Positions 32,121 to 41,212 of a DNA stretch of 41,484 nt are shown here, piece after piece. The notes beneath the pieces are model-generated. The model searched no databases. It worked only from the letters and a program-made list of their open reading frames with translations, and was not told the origin of the DNA. Source of the DNA: Acetatifactor sp. (GTDB taxonomy: Bacteria > Bacillota > Clostridia > Lachnospirales > Lachnospiraceae). The position numbers were made by a program, and so were the translations under genes. Within the stretch, counting starts at the first letter, position 1; every line of letters starts with the position of its first letter. The stretch spans positions 1-41,484 of the forward strand of contig JAFLRO010000018.1 in NCBI GenBank assembly GCA_022511425.1, written 5' to 3'.

Positions 32121-34406
32121 TTAAACCTTGCCCTGTGTATACGCGATTTCAGCTTCCAGAGTACTGGGCACCTGCGCACCATTGTTGCGGATCTTCTGAG
32201 CCAGCACCTCCAGGTGATGGACACGCTGACTGGCCAGAATCTGGGAACGTTCCATGAGTTCGGAATACAGCGGGTTCTGTGACAGGGTGGTCATCAGGCG
32301 TGCGGGGAAAGGACAGTAGGCGAACAGAATCTTCCGGGCCACTTTGTTAAGTCTTGGCGAATTGTTGCCCTCGAACAGCACCCAGATGATATAGTCGCGT
32401 ACAAACATTTCCTTGAAACTGTTCTTTGCGCGCTGCAGGCTGACACGGACACGCTCCTTAGCTTCTGCGCTGAGCTCGTGGTTTTTGCGATAGAACTGCA
32501 CGTAGTCGAAATATTCGCTGGTGAGGGAGCGCTCGGAGACATCGTTCCAACGGCTTCCCTGAATACGCTTGCACATTTCCCAGCGGAATTCTCCTGCCAG
32601 ACGCACCATAGTGGTGGTCAGGTCCTCCATGTGGAAGATGGAGAATACCATTCTGCCGGGGCTGTTTCTTTTCTTTCCCTCGATTTCCTGCCACATAACG
32701 CCGCGGATTCCTACGTTAGGCGCCAGGATCACATCCGGTACAAATTCCAGATGGATCATTTCTTTTCCCATGATATCCATATTTTCGAAATCCATACTCT
32801 CACGGTAAAAGGCGGAATAGTCGATGCTTCGGATAGTCTCCAGGGCTTTGCTGATCTGAGTTAAAGTGACAAAAGCGCCTTTTAAGTCCTTCAGTACGTT
32901 CTCGGCGGCAAAGAGTGGGCAGAAAGTGCTGATGCGTCCAAATGTAACTTTATTCGCCGAAGCAAACATATTTTCAAGCTCATATTTCACCCGGCTCATG
33001 GGATCCTTCTCCATAGAGTCAAGCTGGGATGCAGTGATATTGCCCTGTGCTTTCTGTTTGTGCAAATAGTCGGTGTAATCCTCGTCAAATTCATTCCGGC
33101 TGGGACTCTTGTCACCGTTGTAGATGGCCAACAACCAATGATAGAAGGTGTAAACACCGAATTTACTTTGGTCTTCTATGCCAAATGTAAGGTTGTACAG
33201 CACCCCGCAGTTTGAAGCCCCCGCCAGCTCCTCATCCACATATCCAAAGTACAGGAACATTTTTACAGGAGTGGGTATATAAGGAGTTCCCAAAGTCTGC
33301 TCAAACACGACGGCATAGAGGGAGTTAAACTCTGCCGTTAAGCGTTTGCGAAGCCGGCCGGCCACATCATCCATGGCATTTTTGTCTTCAAGCTTTTTAT
33401 AGTCGTTCACATGCTGACGGAAAGTGTCGGCATCTTTGAAATCAGCTCCGGCAAACTCCAGTATGGCATTCAGGCTGCCTGCCAGCTCCGAAAGGATGGA
33501 GGCGCTGAGGGAATCTTCGTTTTTATCTGCAGCCAGCTCCGGCTTGTTGACCACAGACAAGCGGCTACGGAAGCTTTCAACTCTCTGCGTTACTTGATTG
33601 GCATCCAGAGCCGGGTTCCCTTCAAAATGCGTGATCATTCTCTCGATATCTTTGCAGAGTGATGTAGCATCCTCGGAATTAGCGCCAAGCTGATAATAGA
33701 GGGAGGTATAAAAATCAAACAGGTCATTTCCGGAGCTGTTTAAGTAATACTGAAGGATCTGAGTGCAGTAATGGTTCTGGTCGTCCAGCAGGGTGTAGGT
33801 TTTGCGGAAGTCAAGGCTTCCCTTGCGCAGCATACCCAGAGAAATGCCGGGCTCCTGAATCAGAATATTAGCATATTTGCTGGAATAAATGTTCTGAAGG
33901 CCGAGATAGTAGCTGTTCAGCCATATGTCGGGATCTTCTGCGACGATATAAGCACTCACTTCATTTAGTCCATCCAGTGACCTGGGGGTGACCCGGTAAC
34001 GGGCACAGAGGGCAGTGTATTTCTCGTAGTCCTCTGTCAGGTTCTGATGCAGATTGGCACAGTTCATTTCGGAGATGGAACTCTGGCTCAGAAGCATATT
34101 GATCTGTCTGAACAGGGAGATCATGAACACCCTGGCCACATCGGGATGTTTCTGGAGCAGATCATCCAGGGCCTCCATATTGTTGACCGGATAAGTCAAA
34201 ATCGTACTGTCCTCTGTAGCGGTGTAGCCCAGAAAGTGAATTTCTGAACATATTTCACAAATACCGATTACATCTCCCTTTTTCAGCTGATAGGTTCCGC
34301 CCGGATATTCAGCGTTCACTGCTCCCGCTGTAATCAGGTGAAGAGCCGTCATGGGCTGTCCGTTTTTATAAAGAGATTTACCTTTTTCCAATACTGTTCC
34401 CGCCAT
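32121..34406 (-). CDS. Large protein with N-terminal CRP-like cyclic-nucleotide-binding domain
   Basis: The 761-residue protein starts at ATG 34406 (minus) with GGAAGGA upstream. Residues about 5-110 form a cNMP-binding beta roll: KGKSLYKNGQPMTALHLITAGAVNAEYPGGTYQLKKGDVIGICEI and a following helix (DLLQKHPDVARVFMISLFRQINML). The PRRTAAVA-type cAMP-binding cassette is not evident, so the ligand is unclear. The remaining ~640 residues are soluble, mostly helical, and not matched to a family I know. There is no HTH, so it is not a CRP-type regulator. It is divergently placed from the 155-residue gene at 34695 and is probably conserved in the family. Function unknown. Confidence 0.75.
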   Translation of the reverse strand: MAGTVLEKGKSLYKNGQPMTALHLITAGAVNAEYPGGTYQLKKGDVIGICEICSEIHFLGYTATEDSTILTYPVNNMEALDDLLQKHPDVARVFMISLFRQINMLLSQSSISEMNCANLHQNLTEDYEKYTALCARYRVTPRSLDGLNEVSAYIVAEDPDIWLNSYYLGLQNIYSSKYANILIQEPGISLGMLRKGSLDFRKTYTLLDDQNHYCTQILQYYLNSSGNDLFDFYTSLYYQLGANSEDATSLCKDIERMITHFEGNPALDANQVTQRVESFRSRLSVVNKPELAADKNEDSLSASILSELAGSLNAILEFAGADFKDADTFRQHVNDYKKLEDKNAMDDVAGRLRKRLTAEFNSLYAVVFEQTLGTPYIPTPVKMFLYFGYVDEELAGASNCGVLYNLTFGIEDQSKFGVYTFYHWLLAIYNGDKSPSRNEFDEDYTDYLHKQKAQGNITASQLDSMEKDPMSRVKYELENMFASANKVTFGRISTFCPLFAAENVLKDLKGAFVTLTQISKALETIRSIDYSAFYRESMDFENMDIMGKEMIHLEFVPDVILAPNVGIRGVMWQEIEGKKRNSPGRMVFSIFHMEDLTTTMVRLAGEFRWEMCKRIQGSRWNDVSERSLTSEYFDYVQFYRKNHELSAEAKERVRVSLQRAKNSFKEMFVRDYIIWVLFEGNNSPRLNKVARKILFAYCPFPARLMTTLSQNPLYSELMERSQILASQRVHHLEVLAQKIRNNGAQVPSTLEAEIAYTQGKV

Positions 34407-34694
34407 ATTCTAAAATAATCCTTCCCGCCGGACTGTTTCTCAGCCAGACTAAATTCGTAGAATAGATGACTATTATACATAATACCATAAATTATTGACA
34501 TTTGTATAGATAAAAACATCAGTTTTTTGATTTTGTCGGATTTTTTGATTGTTCTTATATATGATGCACAATAAAAGTATACAATTAAGTATCTATAATT
34601 TTGTACTGTACTTTTATTAAATTTGTGATAAAATAAAAATACATATGTGTCAGTTTTGGGAAAATACAGTAAAAAGGGGAGTGCAATAATTAGG
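34407..34694. other. AT-rich divergent control region
   Basis: About 290 bases with very high AT content separate the minus-strand cNMP-domain gene from the plus-strand operon. TTGACA occurs at 34495-34500 without a good -10 box at 17 bases; TTGTGATAAAAT lies near 34624-34635. No gene is seen. Promoters for both sides must lie here. Confidence 0.4.
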
Positions 34695-35162
34695 ATGGAA
34701 CAGAATTCGGAGTACCGCGCACAGCTGCTGCAGGAATATAAACAGACAGTCGTGCCATTATTGAAGTATATTCCCTGGTTTGAAAAGAATGCAGGGCAGT
34801 CGGGCAGCACCTTGTATCAGGGAGCGGATGCCCGCGAGAATATCATGAGCTTTCCTGTGTATGATTCCACTCTGATGAGCTTTGTTAAAGAAGCTGCCAA
34901 ATCCCCGCTGATGGATCGCAATTACAGCTATGTGTACACCCGTAACCGTATCAGGTCCCACGAGGATGAGAGAAGGATAATCCAAGAAGCTGAGCTGAAG
35001 GACTGGGATATCCTGAGAGGAATTTTATCAAAGTATGTGCTGGGAGGCAGAACCAAGGCGATTCTTTGGAGCGAGGCAGCAAAGGAAAATATTTTTTTCC
35101 TGGTTCTGAAACAGATGCAGAAGATCATCGAATTTTGGGATAAACCTTTGGATATCAGATAG
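34695..35162 (+). CDS. Conserved hypothetical protein upstream of tetR-purL
   Basis: The 155-residue protein is read from ATG 34695; GGGGAG lies 13 bases upstream, and an earlier in-frame ATG (34647) has no site. It is predicted helical, with EYRAQLLQEYKQTVVPLLKYIPWFEKNAG at the N-terminus and an aromatic-rich C-terminus (ENIFFLVLKQMQKIIEFWDKPLDIR). No domain is recognised. It is 13 bases before the TetR gene and so is probably in one operon with tetR and purL, and is divergent from the cNMP-domain gene. Confidence 0.65.
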   Translation: MEQNSEYRAQLLQEYKQTVVPLLKYIPWFEKNAGQSGSTLYQGADARENIMSFPVYDSTLMSFVKEAAKSPLMDRNYSYVYTRNRIRSHEDERRIIQEAELKDWDILRGILSKYVLGGRTKAILWSEAAKENIFFLVLKQMQKIIEFWDKPLDIR

Positions 35163-35175
35163 AAGGGGAAGAAAC

Positions 35176-35766
35176 ATGGGAGAAAAGTCAGTGCAAAAGA
35201 GGAAGTTCATATTGGAGACAGCCAGAAAGGTCTTCGTGGAAAAGGGCTTTAAAAAAGTCACCATGAAAGATATCGTCGAGGCTTGTGAGATCAGTAGGGG
35301 CGGCCTGTACTTATATTTTGACAACACCAGCCAGATTTTTATGGAGGTCATGAAGCTTGAGAGCGAGGAGGCGGATGACGTTTTCTCGGACAGTATCACG
35401 GAAGATGCCACAGCAGCAGATATTCTGGTGCTCTTTTTGCAGGAGCAGAAGAAGGAGCTGCTTAGGAAAAAGAATACATTGACCCAGGCAGTCTATGAGT
35501 TCTATTTTGAAAATCAGCCTGCCAAGAAGGATAATGTGCTGAAAAAGCAGTTTGATTCGGCGGTGAAAATTATAGAGAAGCTGATTGAGGCCGGTGTGGA
35601 AAACGGCGAATTTTACTGTGAGGACTGTGCGGGTACTGCCCGAAATATTATGTTTGTACTGGAAGGGCTGAAGATTTCCGCCCAGACCATCAACATCACG
35701 TCCGATACAGTTGACCGGGAAATCGTATATATATTGAGATCTCTGGGAGTGGAAGTGGAGGAGTAA
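35176..35766 (+). CDS. TetR/AcrR-family regulator
   Basis: The 196-residue protein starts at ATG 35176 behind AGAAGGGGAAG. Its N-terminal HTH is typical: KRKFILETARKVFVEKGFKKVTMKDIVEACEISRGGLYLYFDNTSQIFMEVM (about 8-60). The helical C-terminal ligand domain is not specific to a known effector. The gene ends one base before the purL start (ATG 35768), whose ribosome site GGAGGAG lies inside the tetR end. That makes tetR and purL translationally linked, an odd partner for a purine enzyme. Possible autoregulation of the purL unit is inference. Confidence 0.9.
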   Translation: MGEKSVQKRKFILETARKVFVEKGFKKVTMKDIVEACEISRGGLYLYFDNTSQIFMEVMKLESEEADDVFSDSITEDATAADILVLFLQEQKKELLRKKNTLTQAVYEFYFENQPAKKDNVLKKQFDSAVKIIEKLIEAGVENGEFYCEDCAGTARNIMFVLEGLKISAQTINITSDTVDREIVYILRSLGVEVEE

Positions 35767-35767
35767 C

Positions 35768-38700
35768 ATGGGAAACGTTAAGCGGATCTATGTTGAAAAG
35801 AAGAAGCCCTTCGCAGTCAAGGCCATGGAGCTTCATGAAGAACTGAGAAGCTATCTTGACATCAATGTGGACGGTGTGCGGGTGTTCATCCGTTATGACG
35901 TGGAAAACATTTCGGACCAGGTGTTTGAGAAAGCCTGCCGAACCGTGTTTTCGGAGCCACCCGTAGATGACCTCTATAGGGAAAATATTGAAATTCCCGT
36001 CGGAGCCAGAGTGTTTTCAGTGGAATTTCTGCCCGGACAGTTTGACCAGAGAGCCGATTCCGCCGTACAGTGTGTACAGTTCCTGGACGAGAAGGAAGAA
36101 CCTGTGATCCGCACTGCCGTGACTTATATGATTTTGGGGAATATGACTGAGGAAGAGTTTGCCCGGATCAAATCCTATTGTATTAATCCTGTGGATTCCC
36201 GGGAGACCGGGCTTGAAAAACCCGAGACACTGATCTCGGTTTTTGACGAACCTGCTGATATTTCTGTTTTTCAAGGTTTTACCGAAATGGATGAGGATGC
36301 GCTTAAAAAACTCTACGATTCTCTTTCCCTTGCAATGACATTCAAGGATTTTCTTCATATACAAAATTATTTCCGTAATGATGAGAACCGGAATCCTTCT
36401 ATGACGGAGATTCGTGTTCTGGATACCTATTGGTCGGATCACTGCCGTCACACTACCTTTTCCACCGAACTCACCGATGTGGAATTTGGCGAGGGCTATT
36501 ACCGCTCTCCTCTGGAGACCACATATCAGAGCTATCTGGACACCAGGGAAGAGATCTTTGAAGGCAGAGAAGACAAATTTGTCTGCTTGATGGATCTGGC
36601 GCTGATGGCAATGAGAAAATTGAAAAAGGACGGAAAACTCCAGGATCTGGAGGAATCCGATGAGATTAACGCCTGTTCCGTGGTGGTGCCTGTTGAAATG
36701 GATTACGGTGATCACAGGGAGACAGAGGAGTGGTTGGTGTTTTTCAAGAATGAGACACACAACCATCCCACGGAGATTGAACCCTTCGGCGGCGCGGCAA
36801 CCTGCCTTGGGGGCGCGATCCGGGATCCGCTCTCTGGAAGAGGTTATGTATATCAGGCTATGCGCGTCACCGGCGCGGCTGATCCCACGGTACCCGTTGC
36901 GGACACTCTAAAGGGTAAGCTGTCACAAAAGAAGCTGGTGAAAGGTGCTGCGGACGGTTATTCCTCCTACGGTAATCAGATTGGCCTAGCGACGGGATTT
37001 GTAAAGGAAATATATCATCCCAATTATGTGGCAAAGCGCATGGAGATCGGCGCTGTCATGGGGGCTGCTCCCAGAAAGAACGTGATCCGGGAGACCTCGG
37101 ATCCCGGGGATGTAATCATACTCTTGGGCGGACGCACAGGCCGTGACGGTTGCGGCGGCGCAACCGGATCCTCCAAGGTGCACACGGAGCAGTCCATTGA
37201 GACCTGCGGTGCGGAGGTGCAGAAGGGAAATGCTCCCACAGAGAGAAAAATTCAGAGGCTGTTCAGACGATCTGAGGTATCCAGAATCATCAAAAAGTGC
37301 AACGATTTCGGCGCAGGCGGTGTTTCCGTGGCTATCGGAGAACTTGCGGATGGTCTGACGGTGGATTTAGATAAGGTACCTAAGAAATATGCAGGTCTGG
37401 ACGGCACAGAGCTGGCCATCTCCGAATCCCAGGAAAGAATGGCTGTGGTGGTGGATCCGGGAGATGTGGAGAAGTTCCTGGACTATGCCGCTTGTGAGAA
37501 TCTGGAGGCTGTGCCGGTGGCAGTGGTCACTGAGGAGCCCAGGCTGGTACTTAACTGGCGCGGAAAGAAAATCGTAGATATAAAGAGAGCCTTTCTGGAC
37601 ACCAACGGTGCCCATCAGGAAGCTACCGTCAAGGTGGACATCCCTGACGAGAAGGAGAATTACTTTGGAAAATGGGCTGTTCCGGCAGTGGGAGAGAAGC
37701 TGGAGGCCAATGACATAAAGGGAGCATGGCTTACTCTGTTAAGCGATCTGAATGTCTGCTCCCAGAAGGGACTTGTGGAGATGTTCGACGCTTCCATCGG
37801 CGCGGGCAGTGTGCTGATGCCCTACGGCGGAAAGCATCAGCTCACGGAGACCCAGGCTATGGTGGCAAAGCTGCCCGTGTTGCAGGGAAAGACCGACACC
37901 GTTACCATGATGAGTTACGGTTTTGATCCGTATCTGTCCTCATGGAGTCCTTACCATGGAGCTGTTTATGCAGTGGTGGAGTCCATGGCGAAGATAGTTG
38001 CAAACGGCGGAGATGCCGGAAAGATCCGTTTTACCTTCCAGGAATATTTCCGTAGGATGACCGGGGAGCCGGAGCGTTGGAGCCAACCCTTTGCGGCACT
38101 GCTGGGAGCATATGATGCACAGATCGGTTTCGGCCTTCCCTCCATCGGAGGAAAGGACAGCATGTCGGGCACCTTCAATGATATTGACGTGCCGCCCACA
38201 CTGGTATCCTTTGCGGTGGACATTGCAAAACAGAGCGATATTGTGACACCGGAGCTTAAGAAAGCGGGCAGCAGACTGGTCTGCTTTGAGATAGAAAAGG
38301 ACGATTTTGACATACCCATGTATAACGCGGTTGCCGAACTCTATGGAGCCATCCATGAGCTGACTGCGGACGGAACCATTCTTTCTGCATATGCTCTCGA
38401 CGCAAAGGGAGCCGCAGCGGCTCTGTGCAAGATGGCATTTGGCAACAAGCTGGGTGTGATTGTGGAGAGTGATCTGCCGACAGAAGATTTATTTGGTAAC
38501 GGTCTGGGCAATATTCTTGCTGAGATTCCGGCAGATAAGCTGGCGCTGTTGGAGGAGAGGGAATTGGATTACACCCTCATCGGTACAGTGACGGAGGAGC
38601 CGTTGTTTGTATACGGCGATGTGCGCATCACAATGGAAGAAGCACTAAAAGCCTGGACTTCAAAGCTTGAGAAGGTATTCCCCACAAAAGCCGTAAAGGA

Positions 38701-39565
38701 CACGACGCCCCTGGAAAATGCATTATATAAAGCGGACAACATCTATGTATGTAAGAATAAAGTGGCAAAACCTACGGTGTTCATCCCCGTGTTCCCCGGT
38801 ACCAACTGTGAGTACGACAGCACCAGAGCCTTTGAGAGAGCTGGGGCATATGTGGTCACAAAGGTATTCCGGAACCTGAGCGCTCAGGACATCCTCCAGT
38901 CTGTGGAGGAGTTTGAAAAGGCTATTTCCCAGGCACAGATCATTATGTTCCCCGGAGGATTTTCCGCCGGTGATGAGCCGGACGGCAGCGCCAAGTTCTT
39001 TGCGACAGCGTTCCAGAACGAGAAGCTGAAAGAAGCGGTGATGAAGCTTATCAATGAGAGGGACGGTCTGGCACTGGGGATCTGTAACGGGTTCCAGGCA
39101 TTGATCAAACTGGGATTGGTTCCCCACGGCGAAATTGTAGGTCAAAAGGAAGATTCACCGACCCTGACCTTCAATACCATCAATCGGCACATTTCCAAGA
39201 TGGTTTATACAAAAGTGGTTTCAGATAAATCTCCCTGGCTGCAGGGTGCGGTTCTGGGAGAGACCTACTGCAACCCGGCTTCCCACGGTGAAGGTCGGTT
39301 CGTGGCACCGAAGGAATGGCTTGAGAAGCTGTTCGCAAACGGACAGGTGGCAACTCTGTATGCCGATCCGGATGGCAATGTGTCAATGGACGAGGAATAT
39401 AATATAAACGGTTCCTACTGCTCCATTGAGGGTATTACTTCACCCGACGGCAGGATACTGGGCAAGATGGCTCACTCGGAGCGCCGGGGCGATGCAGTGG
39501 CAATGAATATTTACGGTGAGCAGGATATTCGGATATTTGAATCCGGTGTACAATATTTCAGATAG
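35768..39565 (+). CDS. purL: Phosphoribosylformylglycinamidine synthase, single-chain form
   Basis: PurL converts FGAR, glutamine and ATP to FGAM. This is the large one-chain form (1265 residues), as in many Lachnospiraceae and proteobacteria, not the PurS-PurQ-PurL complex of Bacillus. Visible parts: N-terminal PurS-like domain (about 1-140), the linker with DTYWSDHCRHTTF, two AIR-synthetase-like halves with KNETHNHPTEIEPFGGAATCLGGAIRD and GSVLMPYGGKHQL, and a C-terminal class I glutaminase (FIPVFPGTNCEYDS; C1106 in GICNGFQ; H1173 and E1175 in SHGEGRF). All catalytic residues are present. It is 26 kb from purEMND and directly follows tetR. Confidence 0.97.
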   Translation: MGNVKRIYVEKKKPFAVKAMELHEELRSYLDINVDGVRVFIRYDVENISDQVFEKACRTVFSEPPVDDLYRENIEIPVGARVFSVEFLPGQFDQRADSAVQCVQFLDEKEEPVIRTAVTYMILGNMTEEEFARIKSYCINPVDSRETGLEKPETLISVFDEPADISVFQGFTEMDEDALKKLYDSLSLAMTFKDFLHIQNYFRNDENRNPSMTEIRVLDTYWSDHCRHTTFSTELTDVEFGEGYYRSPLETTYQSYLDTREEIFEGREDKFVCLMDLALMAMRKLKKDGKLQDLEESDEINACSVVVPVEMDYGDHRETEEWLVFFKNETHNHPTEIEPFGGAATCLGGAIRDPLSGRGYVYQAMRVTGAADPTVPVADTLKGKLSQKKLVKGAADGYSSYGNQIGLATGFVKEIYHPNYVAKRMEIGAVMGAAPRKNVIRETSDPGDVIILLGGRTGRDGCGGATGSSKVHTEQSIETCGAEVQKGNAPTERKIQRLFRRSEVSRIIKKCNDFGAGGVSVAIGELADGLTVDLDKVPKKYAGLDGTELAISESQERMAVVVDPGDVEKFLDYAACENLEAVPVAVVTEEPRLVLNWRGKKIVDIKRAFLDTNGAHQEATVKVDIPDEKENYFGKWAVPAVGEKLEANDIKGAWLTLLSDLNVCSQKGLVEMFDASIGAGSVLMPYGGKHQLTETQAMVAKLPVLQGKTDTVTMMSYGFDPYLSSWSPYHGAVYAVVESMAKIVANGGDAGKIRFTFQEYFRRMTGEPERWSQPFAALLGAYDAQIGFGLPSIGGKDSMSGTFNDIDVPPTLVSFAVDIAKQSDIVTPELKKAGSRLVCFEIEKDDFDIPMYNAVAELYGAIHELTADGTILSAYALDAKGAAAALCKMAFGNKLGVIVESDLPTEDLFGNGLGNILAEIPADKLALLEERELDYTLIGTVTEEPLFVYGDVRITMEEALKAWTSKLEKVFPTKAVKDTTPLENALYKADNIYVCKNKVAKPTVFIPVFPGTNCEYDSTRAFERAGAYVVTKVFRNLSAQDILQSVEEFEKAISQAQIIMFPGGFSAGDEPDGSAKFFATAFQNEKLKEAVMKLINERDGLALGICNGFQALIKLGLVPHGEIVGQKEDSPTLTFNTINRHISKMVYTKVVSDKSPWLQGAVLGETYCNPASHGEGRFVAPKEWLEKLFANGQVATLYADPDGNVSMDEEYNINGSYCSIEGITSPDGRILGKMAHSERRGDAVAMNIYGEQDIRIFESGVQYFR

Positions 39566-39608
39566 AAACAGAAAGGGCGATGGCTTGACCATCGTACAGG
39601 TGGATTGT

Positions 39609-40841
39609 ATGTTAATAGCATTGGTACCTCTTTTTGACGAGAACATGGCGGTGAAAGCCTACTCTGTGTTCTCCCAGAAGGACAATTATTTTCTGGATCC
39701 CATGATGCAGGGAACCAGACAGAATGACGGGGCAGCGGTAATAGACGGCCTGGAGCTGATCAGTACTATGGGAATTGAGACCCTCTCTGAGGATAAGGAA
39801 ATTTTCGTACCGGTCAGCAATATCTCCATATTTTCGGATGTAGAAAGCCAGTGCGATGCGCATCATGACAGAATTGTGTTTCTGCTGGACAACACCATCC
39901 CCCCTGTGCCAATGTATATCGACCGGCTGATAGAACTCCGCGAGAAGGGTTACAAGCTGGCCATACGGAAACTGGCAGTCTCTGAGTTTGAGGATTATAG
40001 AGAAGTTTTCAAGCTTATGGATTATGTTTTTCTGGACAACAGAAGGATTGCCATTGAAAAGGCAAGGATTTATTTCAGCAAGCTTTATCCCAACATTAAG
40101 CTCTGTGCCGGCGGCATTGACAGCATGGATGTGTTTGAGAAGCTGAAGACCATTGGCGGTTATCAGCTGTATGAGGGCGATTTCTACCGGGTACCTGTGA
40201 CAAAAGGTTCCCACGAGGTGGCGCCCCTGAAGGTAAACTATATCGAGCTGTTGAATGTAGTCAACGACGCTAATTTCGAGCTAACCAAAGCAGCGGACAT
40301 TATTGGACGCGACACGGCATTGACCATTTCTCTTTTGAAGATGGTGAACCGCATGACGGTAAATTCCGGTATTACCACTATCCGCCACGCGGCTGCAATG
40401 CTGGGACAAAAGGAGCTGCGCAAGTGGATCAATACTGCAGTGGTCAACGAGATGTATGCCGACAAACCCAGCGAAGTTACGCGTGTTTCACTGCTCCGCG
40501 CTAAATTTGCAGAGAATCTGGGCCCCATCTTCGGTATGCGGGATAAAATTGAAGAGCTGTTCCTGATGGGACTGTTCTCCGTTCTGGACGTGATCTTGGA
40601 GAAGCCTATGGCGGAAGCGCTGGAGATGGTCATGGTGGCAGGCGAGGTAAAGGACGCTCTGATCAATGGCAGCGGAAGGCTGGCACCGGTGCTGAATCTG
40701 ATTCAGCAATACGAAAACGCAAACTGGCAGGAGGTCACGAGACTGTTGCTTCTGGATAAGAAGGATGTGGATTCTGTGAACGATGCTTATAAGGGATCGC
40801 TGGAATGGTATAGGGATCTGATGTATGAAAAGGTGAAATAG
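39609..40841 (+). CDS. Degenerate EAL plus HDOD signalling protein (YuxH-like)
   Basis: The 410-residue protein starts at ATG 39609 behind AGGTGG (39596-39601); longer frames overlap purL and lack support. Residues about 1-200 have the EAL-fold outline (MLIALVPLFDENMAVKAYSVFSQ..., YKLAIRKLAVSEFEDYREVFKLMDYVFLDNR) but lack the E-A-L and metal-binding residues, so it should not hydrolyse c-di-GMP. Residues about 205-400 form an HDOD domain (VVNDANFELTKAADIIGRDTALTISLLKMVNRMT...ITTIRHAAAMLGQKELRKWI). This pairing is the YuxH type of signalling protein. It lies 43 bases after purL and is probably cotranscribed. Target unknown. Confidence 0.85.
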   Translation: MLIALVPLFDENMAVKAYSVFSQKDNYFLDPMMQGTRQNDGAAVIDGLELISTMGIETLSEDKEIFVPVSNISIFSDVESQCDAHHDRIVFLLDNTIPPVPMYIDRLIELREKGYKLAIRKLAVSEFEDYREVFKLMDYVFLDNRRIAIEKARIYFSKLYPNIKLCAGGIDSMDVFEKLKTIGGYQLYEGDFYRVPVTKGSHEVAPLKVNYIELLNVVNDANFELTKAADIIGRDTALTISLLKMVNRMTVNSGITTIRHAAAMLGQKELRKWINTAVVNEMYADKPSEVTRVSLLRAKFAENLGPIFGMRDKIEELFLMGLFSVLDVILEKPMAEALEMVMVAGEVKDALINGSGRLAPVLNLIQQYENANWQEVTRLLLLDKKDVDSVNDAYKGSLEWYRDLMYEKVK

Positions 40842-40880
40842 TTGCTTTTAGCATCTAGCCATGCGAGTGACGCCCAGCCC

Positions 40881-40999
40881 TGCCAATATCCTTCCGGCAG
40901 ACGCGCTTCCGCTCGGGTCAGCACGTAGCGGACACTAGGCTCGAAAGTACCTCGCCAAGTGCCGACGTGCTTCTACGGTCTGCCGGAAGGATATTGGCA
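40881..40999. repeat. Long palindromic element with nested hairpin
   Basis: Two perfect 22-bp arms (40881-40902 and 40978-40999; begin TGCCAATATCCTTCC, end GGAAGGATATTGGCA) enclose 75 bases. Inside, AGCACGT (40920-40926) pairs with ACGTGCT (40965-40971), and CGG-CACT-GG (40929-40939) pairs with CC-AGTG-CCG (40955-40964). The whole can fold as one rod of nested stems, on either strand. It has no coding content. A MITE-like element or a structured RNA are the main options. Confidence 0.85.
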
Positions 41000-41058
41000 G
41001 TACTGGTCTGTATTGAGCAGGGCGTGAAAAGTAACATAAAATAAGGTGATGGAAAATG

Positions 41059-41088
41059 GACGGGCATTTATTATTGCCCGTCTATTTT
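41059..41088 (+). terminator. Terminator after the EAL-HDOD gene
   Basis: GACGGGCA (41059-41066) and TGCCCGTC (41075-41082), 8-bp perfect stem, followed by TATTTTAT. Confidence 0.7.
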
Positions 41089-41102
41089 ATATGTGATATA
41101 AT
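41074..41102 (+). promoter_or_regulatory. Promoter of carA
   Basis: TTGCCC (41074-41079) and TATAAT (41097-41102) with a 17-base spacer; TGA directly before the -10 box makes it an extended -10. The -35 box lies within the 3' arm of the terminator hairpin. Confidence 0.65.
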
Positions 41103-41212
41103 GGCGCAGAAGAAAAACAAGCAGCGCCGAAGGCGCGGGTTTGCGAGTGTACGGCGAAGAGAAATCTAAGGCTGGAAAACTTGGCTGCGGTGGCGGCGGA
41201 ATGAGAGGCAGT

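Larger units (their letters stand above)
40842..41212 (+). other. Intergenic region before carA with structured element
   Basis: No gene is supported here. The region contains the large palindrome (40881-40999), a terminator (41059-41088) and a strong promoter (41074-41102) leading to carA after a leader of about 100 bases. Confidence 0.7.

Noticed and set aside
36017..36766. A 249-codon minus-strand frame opposite purL
   Set aside because: It is fully antisense to conserved purL coding sequence; no independent signals.
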